In this document: positions 34,919 to 42,434 of the stretch, piece by piece
Position numbering within the stretch: the first letter of the stretch is position 1
Layout: every line of letters starts with the position of its first letter
IMG/VR virus record: IMGVR_UViG_3300050821_005866
Coordinates: 1-49,894 of that record
Source: a virus
DNA: 49,894 nucleotides
Reading direction: 5' to 3' (one strand)
Program-made: the position numbers and the translations under genes
Notes under the pieces: generated by a model
Database searches by the model: none
The model's input: the letters and a program-made list of their open reading frames with translations, nothing else
What the model was told of the DNA's origin: nothing

Positions 34919-35539
34919 ATGAACCAGTGGCTGTCAAAGCTCACCGCGATAGTAGAATCCTTGTTTAGCACGAATGGTCATAGAAATGTGGTTGTTCCTT
35001 CTGAGGTTGCAGCGGGAGGGGTAGAAGCTTTTCGGGCAGATATGCAACTGTCTGCGCATTTTTCTTTATATGAATTGACAGCTACAGCGAATGCTTCTCT
35101 GCAAGAAGAAAACAGAACGCTAACAGATGATCAGGTCTCTAAACTTTCTGTCTTGGCGGCGCATGGGGAGAAGATTAGAGATATTGTTAATCTGCCAGTT
35201 GTTGTGCATTCGGGCTATAGGTGTAACGCTCTCAATGGAGTTATCCCAGGGAGTTCTTCTACGTCTCAACATCCGAGGTGTGAGGCGTTAGATTTAGCAG
35301 TTCTGGGGCAGAGCGTGGATGATACTTTTAACATCCTGCTGGCGGCTGCGAAGATGGGAAGTTTTCAATTTGGGCAATTAATTATAGAGGAGGCGACGCG
35401 AAGCTACGGTGTCGTGAGATGGGTTCATTGTTCAGTAATCGGAACTCTCGATCCTTCAAAAGTGGGTCAAGTAATGAAGATGGTGGCGGGAGCCGATGGC
35501 GTAACTCATTATACAATGGTAGATAAGCTTGATTTTTAA
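34919..35539 (+). CDS. Peptidase M15-type endolysin
   Basis: The start at 34919 is chosen because it overlaps the end of the previous gene minimally (TAATATG); an ATG at 34874 would overlap by 44 nt. The 206-residue protein has the zinc D,D-peptidase pattern of M15/VanY-like enzymes: FSLYELT near residue 48, SGYR at 98-101, SQH with H118, D125 in the ALDLAV segment, and WVH with H170. H118, D125 and H170 are the predicted zinc ligands. It should cut peptidoglycan cross-links or D-Ala ends at lysis. No signal peptide, so a holin or pore is expected. Confidence 0.82.
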   Translation: MNQWLSKLTAIVESLFSTNGHRNVVVPSEVAAGGVEAFRADMQLSAHFSLYELTATANASLQEENRTLTDDQVSKLSVLAAHGEKIRDIVNLPVVVHSGYRCNALNGVIPGSSSTSQHPRCEALDLAVLGQSVDDTFNILLAAAKMGSFQFGQLIIEEATRSYGVVRWVHCSVIGTLDPSKVGQVMKMVAGADGVTHYTMVDKLDF

Positions 35540-35566
35540 ATGAATAGATTCTCTCGGGAGGTAGTC

Positions 35567-35755
35567 ATGTTCTTTTTTGCATGCCCCGCATGTTCTAGTA
35601 GGATAGCTATGTGTGCCGGTAAAAATGCACCAGCTGTTTTACGATGTCCGGAATGTTCTGTTTTGTTAGCCTTCATTCATGAGCAGCGAACGCTGTTAGA
35701 TAAAATTAGAGACGCTTGGACGCCCTTAGATTTGATCAAGGCCGCCAACGATTAA
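35567..35755 (+). CDS. Small zinc-ribbon protein
   Basis: The start at 35567 is preferred over 35540 because GGGAGGT lies just upstream of it. The 62-residue product has CPAC and CPEC pairs spaced about 20 residues apart, a classic zinc ribbon, followed by a helix (FIHEQRTLLDKIRDAW). A regulatory or adaptor role is possible; no family name can be given. Confidence 0.65.
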   Translation: MFFFACPACSSRIAMCAGKNAPAVLRCPECSVLLAFIHEQRTLLDKIRDAWTPLDLIKAAND

Positions 35756-35766
35756 GGAGATAAATT

Positions 35767-36420
35767 ATGGCACAGTCTTACGGGAATTTAAACCCAACAG
35801 TGTTGGCTAATGCAACTGATAGCATCACAGGTGTAGCGAGCATTGAGCAGGAGTTAGGAACATCTATTTCGGCGGCGAGCCCGCAGGGGTTTGCAGCGCC
35901 TTCCACATTAATAATCACAACAGATGTCTCAGGAGCGCAGACTATCACTATCCCTGCGTCACTAAATGTTTATGATATCTGCACTTCAATTCAAACACAG
36001 ATGGATGTATTCGATCCGAAGTTCGTCGCTAGATATGATTCAGGATTGAATCAGGTTATTTTGTCTTCTGGCACGGCAGGAGCCGCGGCGAGTTCTTGCG
36101 TAGTCAGTGGAGGATCTGCTCAGCCGTTTCTCAAGTTAGGGGCAGCGTTCGGCGGAACAGAATCCTATGCGGGGCATGAGATTGTTACTTACATAGTAAC
36201 ATATCTTTTCGTCTACAACGGAGCCTCTTTCGGAGCGGGATCTGTTCTGGTCAAGAGCTCTGATCTAGCTTCACCTTTATCTCTCGTGGATCTAGAAGCA
36301 GTAGCTAACGGTAGAGCGGCTCAGCTGAAGGTAGAGTTGCAGCCAGGATTCGGAATCAATCCGCCTATAGTAGTTACGTCACCGCAAACTATAAACGGTC
36401 CGGTTATTCTCAATACTTAA
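35767..36420 (+). CDS. Fibre-like protein with C-type module
   Basis: This 217-residue protein starts after a strong site (TTAAGGAGATAA). Residues about 46-136 form a C-type module: STLIITTDVSGAQTITIP, ICTSIQTQMDVF, VILSSGT, CVVSGGSAQPFLKLG and FGGTESY. The C-terminal part has a helix (LVDLEAVANGRAAQLKVEL) and a beta end. Its stop shares four bases with the stop of the convergent gene on the - strand. A virion surface role is inferred from the module. Confidence 0.68.
   Translation: MAQSYGNLNPTVLANATDSITGVASIEQELGTSISAASPQGFAAPSTLIITTDVSGAQTITIPASLNVYDICTSIQTQMDVFDPKFVARYDSGLNQVILSSGTAGAAASSCVVSGGSAQPFLKLGAAFGGTESYAGHEIVTYIVTYLFVYNGASFGAGSVLVKSSDLASPLSLVDLEAVANGRAAQLKVELQPGFGINPPIVVTSPQTINGPVILNT
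35901..36174 (+). repeat. C-type module copy 8
   Basis: Pattern elements are listed under the host gene; here the module makes up nearly half the protein and is uninterrupted, which suggests it is an independent folding unit. Confidence 0.65.
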
Positions 36421-36839
36421 CTGTTAACGTATACGGTCTGTATAGGTGGGCTCCCCCACTGAGAGGTGTTCGTTGTAGTAGCTGTTAACGCAGAACCAAC
36501 AGACATGCTGCTCGCGCCCCCTAGGAAGATCGAATTGGGGGAGTTGAAACCGACAGTCAAGTTATCCTTAGTAGGGATGGATGGGATTATCTTCGTGTTT
36601 AAAACGAGGGTGATCCCATTTATATTTCTAGCAAGGCAGTCGACGGAGCATATATCTAAACCGGGGCTACCAGGAGTGTAGCTAGTTAGGCCGACATAGC
36701 GAGGGTCTCTCGCTTCCTCGCGCCGAGCTTGAATATGGATGACCGCGTCACCGTCCTTAGTGGCATCCCCGCAAATGTCGCATACAGTCCTACTCACCTT
36801 AACGTCGATGGACTTCTTCTCTTCAAATTCTTTTTGCAT
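36417..36839 (-). CDS. Zinc-motif protein, paralogue 1
   Basis: This 140-residue protein is on the minus strand. Its N-terminal half matches the neighbour at 36841: EEKK/REV..VSRTVCDICG, then C..DCLA.NI.GI.L.L..K.IPS. The CxxC plus CxxxC-like spacing looks like a zinc-binding knuckle. The C-terminal ~55 residues (Ser/Thr/Asn-rich, ending PPIQTVYVNS) look like a virion beta tip and are unlike the neighbour. Tail-to-tail overlap with the + strand gene is 4 nt (TTAA). Function unknown. Confidence 0.68.
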   Translation of the reverse strand: MQKEFEEKKSIDVKVSRTVCDICGDATKDGDAVIHIQARREEARDPRYVGLTSYTPGSPGLDICSVDCLARNINGITLVLNTKIIPSIPTKDNLTVGFNSPNSIFLGGASSMSVGSALTATTTNTSQWGSPPIQTVYVNS

Positions 36840-36840
36840 T

Positions 36841-37176
36841 TTATCTTCCTATGGAGATGGGGATTATTATCTGAGAAGCCTTCGAGTAGGATGGCGCCTC
36901 TTTGCAGTCTTCGGCTCTATCCTTCTTAGACATACTAATTTTTGCGGATGGTATCATCTTGCCATCCAAAATCAATTTGATGCCGGCTATATTCTTGGCC
37001 AAGCAATCAGGGGTACATACTTCTAACGCCTCGTCCCAGCTTACGGGCTGATAATCATCGGTTGCGTAGAGGCGGACGAACGGCTTATCATCCATCACCA
37101 CCTCGCCACAGATATCGCACACGGTACGGCTTACTGTATGTGTTACTTCCCTCTTCTCTTCAAATCTTCGCTTCAT
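36841..37176 (-). CDS. Zinc-motif protein, paralogue 2
   Basis: This 111-residue minus-strand protein begins MKRRFEEKREV and contains VSRTVCDICGEVVMDDKP, then CTPDCLAKNIAGIKLIL and KMIPSAK. The pair VCDIC/CTPDC is the predicted metal site. It is upstream of its paralogue with a 1-nt gap, so both form an operon probably driven from about 37216-37252. The C-terminal end is polar and variable. Function unknown. Confidence 0.68.
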   Translation of the reverse strand: MKRRFEEKREVTHTVSRTVCDICGEVVMDDKPFVRLYATDDYQPVSWDEALEVCTPDCLAKNIAGIKLILDGKMIPSAKISMSKKDRAEDCKEAPSYSKASQIIIPISIGR

Positions 37177-37590
37177 AATATACGCTCACGACATATTATA
37201 CATCGAATATCTCTATTACGCTATGGTACGTAGCGGATAAATATAATGTCAATGCTTTAGCATTGGCATTAGATTTAGCCGAAGAAACTAATTTAGATTG
37301 CATTAGCTGTAGCTGATTAAGATTAAATTAAGAAGCTGTGGCAATGTGACAATGTGCACTTTTATATTACAACTTGTCGTCTCTTTAAATAACCCCGCCA
37401 ATCTTCTCACGTATTCCTGCGCTAATCGCAGTAGCCAACTAGCTATTAACATAGCGCTAATCCCTCCATAACTGCGAATTCCAAGGCTCATAGTATTAGA
37501 TTACACAAAGACGCAGCCGTCGCCTTCTCTGCGCTTGTCCTTCGTCCCTCTTCAAAGGCATTCTTTTTCGCGGTTTCTGTATAATTCTTA
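37177..37590. other. Intergenic control region without a convincing gene
   Basis: This 414-nt gap separates the minus-strand pair from the replication block. It holds an AT-rich left part, a perfect hairpin CAATGC-TTTA-GCATTG (37250-37265), three TTAGATT copies (37269, 37293, 37496), a tandem CAATGTG pair (37343-37356) and two GCGCTAATC copies (37419, 37454). Short minus-strand frames here lack ribosome sites and overlap the helicase start. No tRNA cloverleaf was recognised. Confidence 0.5.
37223..37252 (-). promoter_or_regulatory. Putative minus-strand promoter
   Basis: On the minus strand TTGACA (37247-37252) is followed after 18 nt by TACCAT (37223-37228), a 4/6 match to the -10. Transcription would start near 37216 and give a 40-nt leader before the ATG at 37176. 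A TATAAT on the + strand (37242-37247) overlaps it but lacks a good -35. Confidence 0.45.
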
Positions 37591-39090
37591 ATGGCGATCC
37601 TCCCCGAAACCGCGAAGGTAATCAACTGTACTGCGCATATTGGTAATGTGTCAACAGTTATTACAGGAGATGTTCCCATCGATTTTTGGGAAGATTTATC
37701 TCTGCGCATGTCCTACGAGGTACCTGGCGCTTTATTTTCTCAAGCAGCCCAGAATGGCCACTGGGATGGGCGTAAGAAACTTTTCAACAAGCGTGGGTTA
37801 TCATTCCCAACAGGATTGTTTTCTCATTTTAGAGACGCTTGCTATGACCACGGGATAGCTTATGACATTAACGATACTCGTCGTGTTCCTACTCTTGGCG
37901 TCCCAATTAGCATCAAAGGGATAACTCTCAGAGACTATCAAATAGAATCCGCGGATAAAGCATTTGCGAAGCAGCGGGGTATGGTTAGAGTTGCTACCGG
38001 TGGTGGCAAGTCTGCAATCATAGCTTCGTTAATTGGTAGGCTCAATGTGCCAACGCTGCTTCTAATTCATAAGCAGGACATCTTTCATCAGCTGGTTGCA
38101 GGTCTTAATAGGGACCTTGGTATCACTGTTGGAGAGATCGGCTGCGGCAAAGTTATACCAAGAGATATAACGGTCGCAATGATTCAAACTATACACCGCG
38201 CATATGGTGGTACGTACCAAGGATTAAAGGATGTTGAAAAAGATGCTACGGACATATCTCGCCCAGAACTTATACAACAGGTTGTAGAGAGGGCTGAGTG
38301 CGTCATCATTGACGAGGCACACCATGTCAGTTCTACGATCTATTCTAAAGTCATGTCAGAATGCCAGAAAGCGTATTACCGCTGGGGTTTCAGCGCTTCG
38401 CCTTGGAGAGAAGATAATTCTGACTTGTTGCTTGATGCTCATACGGGTGCGAGATGCGTTGACATCTCTGCTTCGGAGCTTATTCAACGTGGCTATCTTA
38501 GCAAGCCTACTATTTATCTACACGAGTTTGATCATGGTCGCCCTAATGCTTTTGGTTATCCACATATGTACGAGCAGCAAGTGGTTAATAATACCTTTCG
38601 AAATAAGGCAGTGGTTAGGGTAGCCCTGAAGGCAGTAGCTGCAGGTAAGAGCTGTCTCATCGCGGTAACGCGCATAGAACATGGAAGGATGTTAGAGGCC
38701 ATGCTTAAGAGCGTTGTTCCTGGTAAGATTAGATTCGCTAGTGGTCAAATTGATTCTGTTGAGCGAAAGAATATCTTAGATGATCTTAATAGTAAGAAAA
38801 TAGATATAGTGATCGCTACTACCGTTTTCGGAGAGGGAGTAGATTGTCCTTCTCTCGATGTGCTTATTAATGCTAAGGCAAACAAGTCTTCAATCGACTC
38901 TCTTCAGCTCATCGGCCGAGCGCTACGAAAGACATCGAAGAAGAACAAAGTAACCGTTATTGATATGTATGATGATCATTGCAAGTATCTAGGTACCCAC
39001 GCAAAAGATCGTTTAAAGATATACAAATCAGAGCCGGAGTTTATCATTAAGAAGATTAAAGGTCCTGAAGAAATAATATTCCCTGCGTAA
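37591..39090 (+). CDS. SF2 DNA helicase, UvsW-like
   Basis: This 499-residue helicase has an N-terminal domain with VPGALFSQAAQNGHWDGRKK and FNKRGLSFPTGL, as in T4 UvsW and relatives, then SF2 motifs: RDYQ (Q-like), ATGGGKSA at 135-142 (Walker A), DEAH at 241-244, GFSASPW, TTVFGEGVDCPSLD and QLIGRALRK (motif VI). It should unwind branched DNA and support recombination-dependent replication or origin unwinding. No Shine-Dalgarno is seen; a TATAAT at 37580-37585 lies 5 nt before the ATG, so the message might be leaderless. It is the first gene of the replication block. Confidence 0.88.
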   Translation: MAILPETAKVINCTAHIGNVSTVITGDVPIDFWEDLSLRMSYEVPGALFSQAAQNGHWDGRKKLFNKRGLSFPTGLFSHFRDACYDHGIAYDINDTRRVPTLGVPISIKGITLRDYQIESADKAFAKQRGMVRVATGGGKSAIIASLIGRLNVPTLLLIHKQDIFHQLVAGLNRDLGITVGEIGCGKVIPRDITVAMIQTIHRAYGGTYQGLKDVEKDATDISRPELIQQVVERAECVIIDEAHHVSSTIYSKVMSECQKAYYRWGFSASPWREDNSDLLLDAHTGARCVDISASELIQRGYLSKPTIYLHEFDHGRPNAFGYPHMYEQQVVNNTFRNKAVVRVALKAVAAGKSCLIAVTRIEHGRMLEAMLKSVVPGKIRFASGQIDSVERKNILDDLNSKKIDIVIATTVFGEGVDCPSLDVLINAKANKSSIDSLQLIGRALRKTSKKNKVTVIDMYDDHCKYLGTHAKDRLKIYKSEPEFIIKKIKGPEEIIFPA

Positions 39091-39120
39091 GATTTTGTCG
39101 CAGATGCTGTAATATTTGTC

Positions 39121-39534
39121 ATGACTTTAAATGCATCAGAAGCAATCGTTGGTGAAGTATACTCAACCTCCTCCGGTATATCCGTTGAGGTAATTGAGAA
39201 AAGAACGCAGGCGGTTATTGTTAAGTCCTTAGAGACAGGTAATAGTGTTACGTTACCCCTAAGCTACCAATTAATCCCTGTTATAAAAAATATGGAGGTG
39301 GTAACAATGTCAGAAACTAATCAGCCCACAGGTTCAGCGGGTTTAGCCGTTGAAGCAAAGCCGAAGGCAGGGAAGCTAAAGAAGTCTAACGTAGTTGATG
39401 AAGGTCTTCGTACAGGGCTTTCAGTAGACGATATCGTTAAGAACGTTTTAGCTGCCTTCCCAGAGACGCCTGAAAAGAGCGTTCGTAATCTTGTAAGTGT
39501 ACGTCGTTCTAAGCTTAACAAGAAAACAGCTTAA
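39121..39534 (+). CDS. Hypothetical protein with probable internal start
   Basis: This 137-residue protein has a beta-rich N-terminal half (VGEVYSTSSGISVEVIEKR, VTLPLSY) that could be an SH3-like barrel, and a basic helical C-terminal part (SVDDIVKNVLAAFPE, VRNLVSVRRSKLNKK) that could bind nucleic acid. An in-frame ATG at 39307 has a strong site (TGGAGGTGG) upstream and would give a 75-residue product holding only the C-terminal part. A terminator follows at 39573. Confidence 0.6.
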   Translation: MTLNASEAIVGEVYSTSSGISVEVIEKRTQAVIVKSLETGNSVTLPLSYQLIPVIKNMEVVTMSETNQPTGSAGLAVEAKPKAGKLKKSNVVDEGLRTGLSVDDIVKNVLAAFPETPEKSVRNLVSVRRSKLNKKTA

Positions 39535-39572
39535 TTTTTGAGAGCATCGGGCTGCTCACTCAAAGAAGCACT

Positions 39573-39607
39573 TGGAGGCCTCTCGCAAGAGGGGCCTCCA
39601 TTTTATT
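39573..39607 (+). terminator. Rho-independent terminator
   Basis: GGAGGCCTCT and AGAGGGGCCTCC pair around the loop CGCA (39574-39599, with two unpaired G), followed by ATTTTATT. It separates the gene at 39121 from the next block. Confidence 0.85.
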
Positions 39608-39610
39608 CAT

Positions 39611-39736
39611 ATGAAATTTATTCCGCACGAGCACTGCCTAAAATGTTTCTTCGCTGAGAAGCTCCAATGGGTATGGTGGCCTACCTTTATAACATCTGAA
39701 GGCGGAGTAGTTTATCATCAAGAAGTTAATGTATAA
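39611..39736 (+). CDS. 41-residue Cys/His microprotein
   Basis: This short frame begins MKFIPHEHCLKCFFAEKL and continues with a Trp-rich stretch (QWVWWPTF) before ending QEVNV. The HEHCLKC cluster suggests metal binding. It lies directly after the terminator and 5 nt before the next gene. There is no clear Shine-Dalgarno, which lowers confidence, but the density of Cys, His and Trp is unlike random sequence. Confidence 0.5.
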   Translation: MKFIPHEHCLKCFFAEKLQWVWWPTFITSEGGVVYHQEVNV

Positions 39737-39741
39737 ATAGA

Positions 39742-40149
39742 ATGCTAATGGTTCAACGAGAGAAGAGTCTCCGGGATTACAACTCGAATGACTTTGTAAA
39801 ATACTTCGCTAAGAAGTTCAACGACTCGCAAGGCAAAGTATACCCTATTATATTCGCTAGGGATAGCGCCATCATGTTAAAAGTGATGCGAAAGTTCTTT
39901 GAGGCTGGTCGTCCTCTCAAAGACATATTCAAATTTATCGATGATATGTTTGAAGAATACCCTAGGCGCAAAAGACTAACGCCGATAGATATGAACTGGT
40001 TATTTAGTATGACTGGAATATATCTTAACGTTAAAATAAAGGACACAAAATCTAATAAAGTTAAAGCTCCAGAAATGGAACTTGACGACGAGATGAAAGC
40101 ATGGCTAGAATCCGAAAAGGAAAAGCTGCAGAAACCAAAGCAAGATTAG
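39742..40149 (+). CDS. Hypothetical replication-region protein
   Basis: This 135-residue basic helical protein (KSLRDYNSNDFVKYFAKKF, VMRKFFEAGRPLKDIFKFID, and RRKRLTPIDMNWLF) precedes the helicase loader. It may be a DNA-binding or replication accessory protein. An alternative start at 39748 is possible. It ends with TAG, the only one in the window, 49 nt inside the next gene. No family is recognised. Confidence 0.65.
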   Translation: MLMVQREKSLRDYNSNDFVKYFAKKFNDSQGKVYPIIFARDSAIMLKVMRKFFEAGRPLKDIFKFIDDMFEEYPRRKRLTPIDMNWLFSMTGIYLNVKIKDTKSNKVKAPEMELDDEMKAWLESEKEKLQKPKQD

Positions 40150-40364
40150 AAGCTTTGGAAGAGAAGAAAGCAGAAGAGCCTAATAAGCAGTTGTGCTGCA
40201 ACGTTAATCCTCTTAGAGAGTGCTCCAGATGTCCTACTAAATATTGTGAAGAACATCTCAAGAAAGCTTTCGATGAGGATCAAATTTATTATGTTCACGG
40301 TAAATTTCTTTGCTACAGATGTTTAAGTATAGAGATATTATTTGGAGATGTGAATGCTAAGTGA
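40101..40364 (+). CDS. Cys-rich small protein in the replication block
   Basis: This 87-residue protein has a basic helical N-terminus (MARIRKGKAAETKARLEAL) and a Cys cluster: CC, CSRC, then KYCEEH and LCYRC, probably binding two zinc ions. It overlaps the previous gene by 49 nt and the next by 11 nt, so expression is coupled. It ends with TGA. It may be a recruitment factor for the loader. Confidence 0.65.
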   Translation: MARIRKGKAAETKARLEALEEKKAEEPNKQLCCNVNPLRECSRCPTKYCEEHLKKAFDEDQIYYVHGKFLCYRCLSIEILFGDVNAK

Positions 40365-41043
40365 AAGAGATCGTAAAAGTTTGCTCAAGTTAAAAAAGCA
40401 AATCATAGAAGAGTGTCCGCAGTGTCGCGGGATGGATTACCGCTGCAGTTGTGTCGATGCATTTAGGTTTGAATTTAAGAAAGTAAAAGCTAACGTAGCC
40501 CCCAAGTATAGAAGCCTGACTTTTGATCAGATCACCCACCCACAGACTGTAGAAGTCAGAAATAAAATAGGAACATACATTACCAATATAGAGAAGAATC
40601 TAGAAGATGGTAAGGGATTGTTCTTGTACGGATCTACAGGTCTAGCAAAGACGAGTCTAGCATCCATTGTACTGATGGAAGCTATTCGCCGTGGTCGCTC
40701 AGGTTATTTCATAACACTGAACGCATTAGTAGATCTGTACGCAGGTGGCTGGAAAGATGAGGCTATTAAACAGCAGTACGAAGATCTTGTGTTAGGAACT
40801 GACATGCTCGTTATCGATGAGGTGGGCAATGAAACTAAAACAAATGTTATGCTCGTTAGCGCGTGCTTTAACGACGTGCTTCGTAGACGCTTTAATAACT
40901 TGCAGACGACGATTATAACTAGCAATCTTTATTTCAAGAAGATCAAGGATGTTTACGGCGAAGAAGTGTATTCTATTCTCAACGAGAGCACAACTCAACA
41001 CGAATTTAAAGGCGTAGACTATCGTCAAGGAACGGCATCATAA
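40354..41043 (+). CDS. DnaC-like helicase loader, AAA+ ATPase
   Basis: This 229-residue protein has an N-terminal zinc-knuckle (CPQC, then CSC) and an AAA+ ATPase core: GSTGLAKT at 93-100 (Walker A), DMLVIDE at 150-156 (Walker B), and sensor-I-like TTIITSN. This is the DnaC/IstB-like family that loads the replicative helicase. It overlaps the helicase gene by 1 nt, matching that job. Confidence 0.82.
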   Translation: MLSERDRKSLLKLKKQIIEECPQCRGMDYRCSCVDAFRFEFKKVKANVAPKYRSLTFDQITHPQTVEVRNKIGTYITNIEKNLEDGKGLFLYGSTGLAKTSLASIVLMEAIRRGRSGYFITLNALVDLYAGGWKDEAIKQQYEDLVLGTDMLVIDEVGNETKTNVMLVSACFNDVLRRRFNNLQTTIITSNLYFKKIKDVYGEEVYSILNESTTQHEFKGVDYRQGTAS

Positions 41044-42434
41044 TGGCAGTAGAAAGAGAATTTTTAAAGAAAGCTTTATTTTCAACGACAGACCTTTCTC
41101 TTGCGTCAGAAAAGCAAGTTGAATCGGATCTCATCTTAGACCCTGTCAATAAGAAATTATTTGAAATTGTATCCTGGTATTATCAGAAGTATAGCGCACT
41201 GCCATCTACAGATACTCTTAAGATGATCTTAGCGAAGAGTAAGATAGAAGAAACCATGAAGCAGAAAGTAACACTTCTATTTTCTGAGCTAGCCACTTCA
41301 ACCTACGCAGACAGGCCTCTCACTTTTCTTATCGATGAGTTAAAACAAGACTACAAAGCTTTTAAGCTCCGCGATACGCTGATAGCTTCTGTAGATCATC
41401 TCGAGAAGGATAAGATCGTCGATTCGATTAACAGCCTGAAAGAGGGAATTAGTAAGCTAGAACTTATCGGTAGAGATGACGTCCGTGAAGGATATCTCGA
41501 TAAGTCTGCCGACAGTCGCCTCGCCCACTACACTGATATTAAGACTAACCCTGATAAGTACAAGGGTATACCTATTGGCTGGCCTACATTTGATAGTATC
41601 ACCAACGGGGTTAGAGGAGGTCAGTTGATGGTAATTATCGCTGCCGTCAAGGAGGGTAAGTCAACTGCCCTGATGAATATCGGGTATAGCGTACACGCAG
41701 CGGGCTATAATGTTTTATATGTATCCGTAGAAATGCCTAAGGAGCAAGTTGAGAGACGCTACGACTCTAGAGCGTCTGGTCTAGAGTATAGTAAGATCCG
41801 CGACGGTAAGCTTAATCCGATGGAAGAAGAGATATACAAGCAGTGCCTCAATACACAAAAATCTAGGCAGAATAAATTTTATGTAATTGACGCTCACGAC
41901 TGCAATACAACTCTTATTCGATCCAAGCTTAAGACTTTCCCTCAGAAGTTTGATCTTGTCATCGTCGACTACCTCACAATCGTAAAGCCAGCAGTCAAAG
42001 CGACGAGTGGTAGAGATCAGTGGGAGTCAATAGGTAAGGTCACGGAAGAGATTCGCGCTATCGCTAGAGAACTAAACATTCCCATCATTACTGCAGCCCA
42101 AGCTAACCGCGACGGTATCAAAGAAGCGAAGTATAAGTACAACGTAGAAAATATTGGTCTATCGCACCTTATCTCGGCACACGCTGATACTCTATTATCC
42201 CTTCGTTTAACAGATAGGGACGAATTGGAAGTTAGCGACATTGTTGAGATGACAGCTGCAACGATTGCTATCCGCGATGACAAGGGTTGTCGTTTTACAA
42301 TCGATGCATGCTTTGGTAAGATGTTAATGGCAGAGAGATTCGTTTCTCCTACTGTCGGCGGCATACCTCTCAATTCTGGCGCACTAGCTTACGCGAAGGG
42401 AGAGTCATTCACCGGAGGTCCCGATGTTGTCTAA
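41043..42434 (+). CDS. DnaB-like replicative helicase
   Basis: This 463-residue protein has a helical N-terminal domain (DnaB-N type) and a RecA-like ATPase: AAVKEGKS at 200-207 (Walker A), VLYVSVEMPKEQVERR (motif H2), DLVIVDYL near 304-311 (Walker B), and TAAQANRDG (motif H3). The DnaB arginine finger region (SHLISAHADTLLSLR) follows. It should be the replication fork helicase, loaded by the preceding gene's product. The next gene starts 11 nt before its stop. Confidence 0.88.
   Translation: MAVEREFLKKALFSTTDLSLASEKQVESDLILDPVNKKLFEIVSWYYQKYSALPSTDTLKMILAKSKIEETMKQKVTLLFSELATSTYADRPLTFLIDELKQDYKAFKLRDTLIASVDHLEKDKIVDSINSLKEGISKLELIGRDDVREGYLDKSADSRLAHYTDIKTNPDKYKGIPIGWPTFDSITNGVRGGQLMVIIAAVKEGKSTALMNIGYSVHAAGYNVLYVSVEMPKEQVERRYDSRASGLEYSKIRDGKLNPMEEEIYKQCLNTQKSRQNKFYVIDAHDCNTTLIRSKLKTFPQKFDLVIVDYLTIVKPAVKATSGRDQWESIGKVTEEIRAIARELNIPIITAAQANRDGIKEAKYKYNVENIGLSHLISAHADTLLSLRLTDRDELEVSDIVEMTAATIAIRDDKGCRFTIDACFGKMLMAERFVSPTVGGIPLNSGALAYAKGESFTGGPDVV

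Noticed and set aside
36466-37026. Plus-strand frames opposite the zinc-protein genes
   Set aside because: They are shadows of the minus-strand paralogues, whose shared Cys motifs support the minus-strand reading.
37242-37247. Plus-strand TATAAT in the control region
   Set aside because: No acceptable -35 at 16-18 nt and no gene for 340 nt downstream.
37303-37709. Two minus-strand open frames of 62 and 73 residues in the control region
   Set aside because: No ribosome sites, one overlaps the helicase gene start, and neither has a recognisable motif.
39732-39739. TATAAATA, identical to the T4 late promoter box
   Set aside because: It lies a few bases before the gene at 39742 in the replication block and not before late genes; the sheath and other virion genes show no such box, so it is probably chance.
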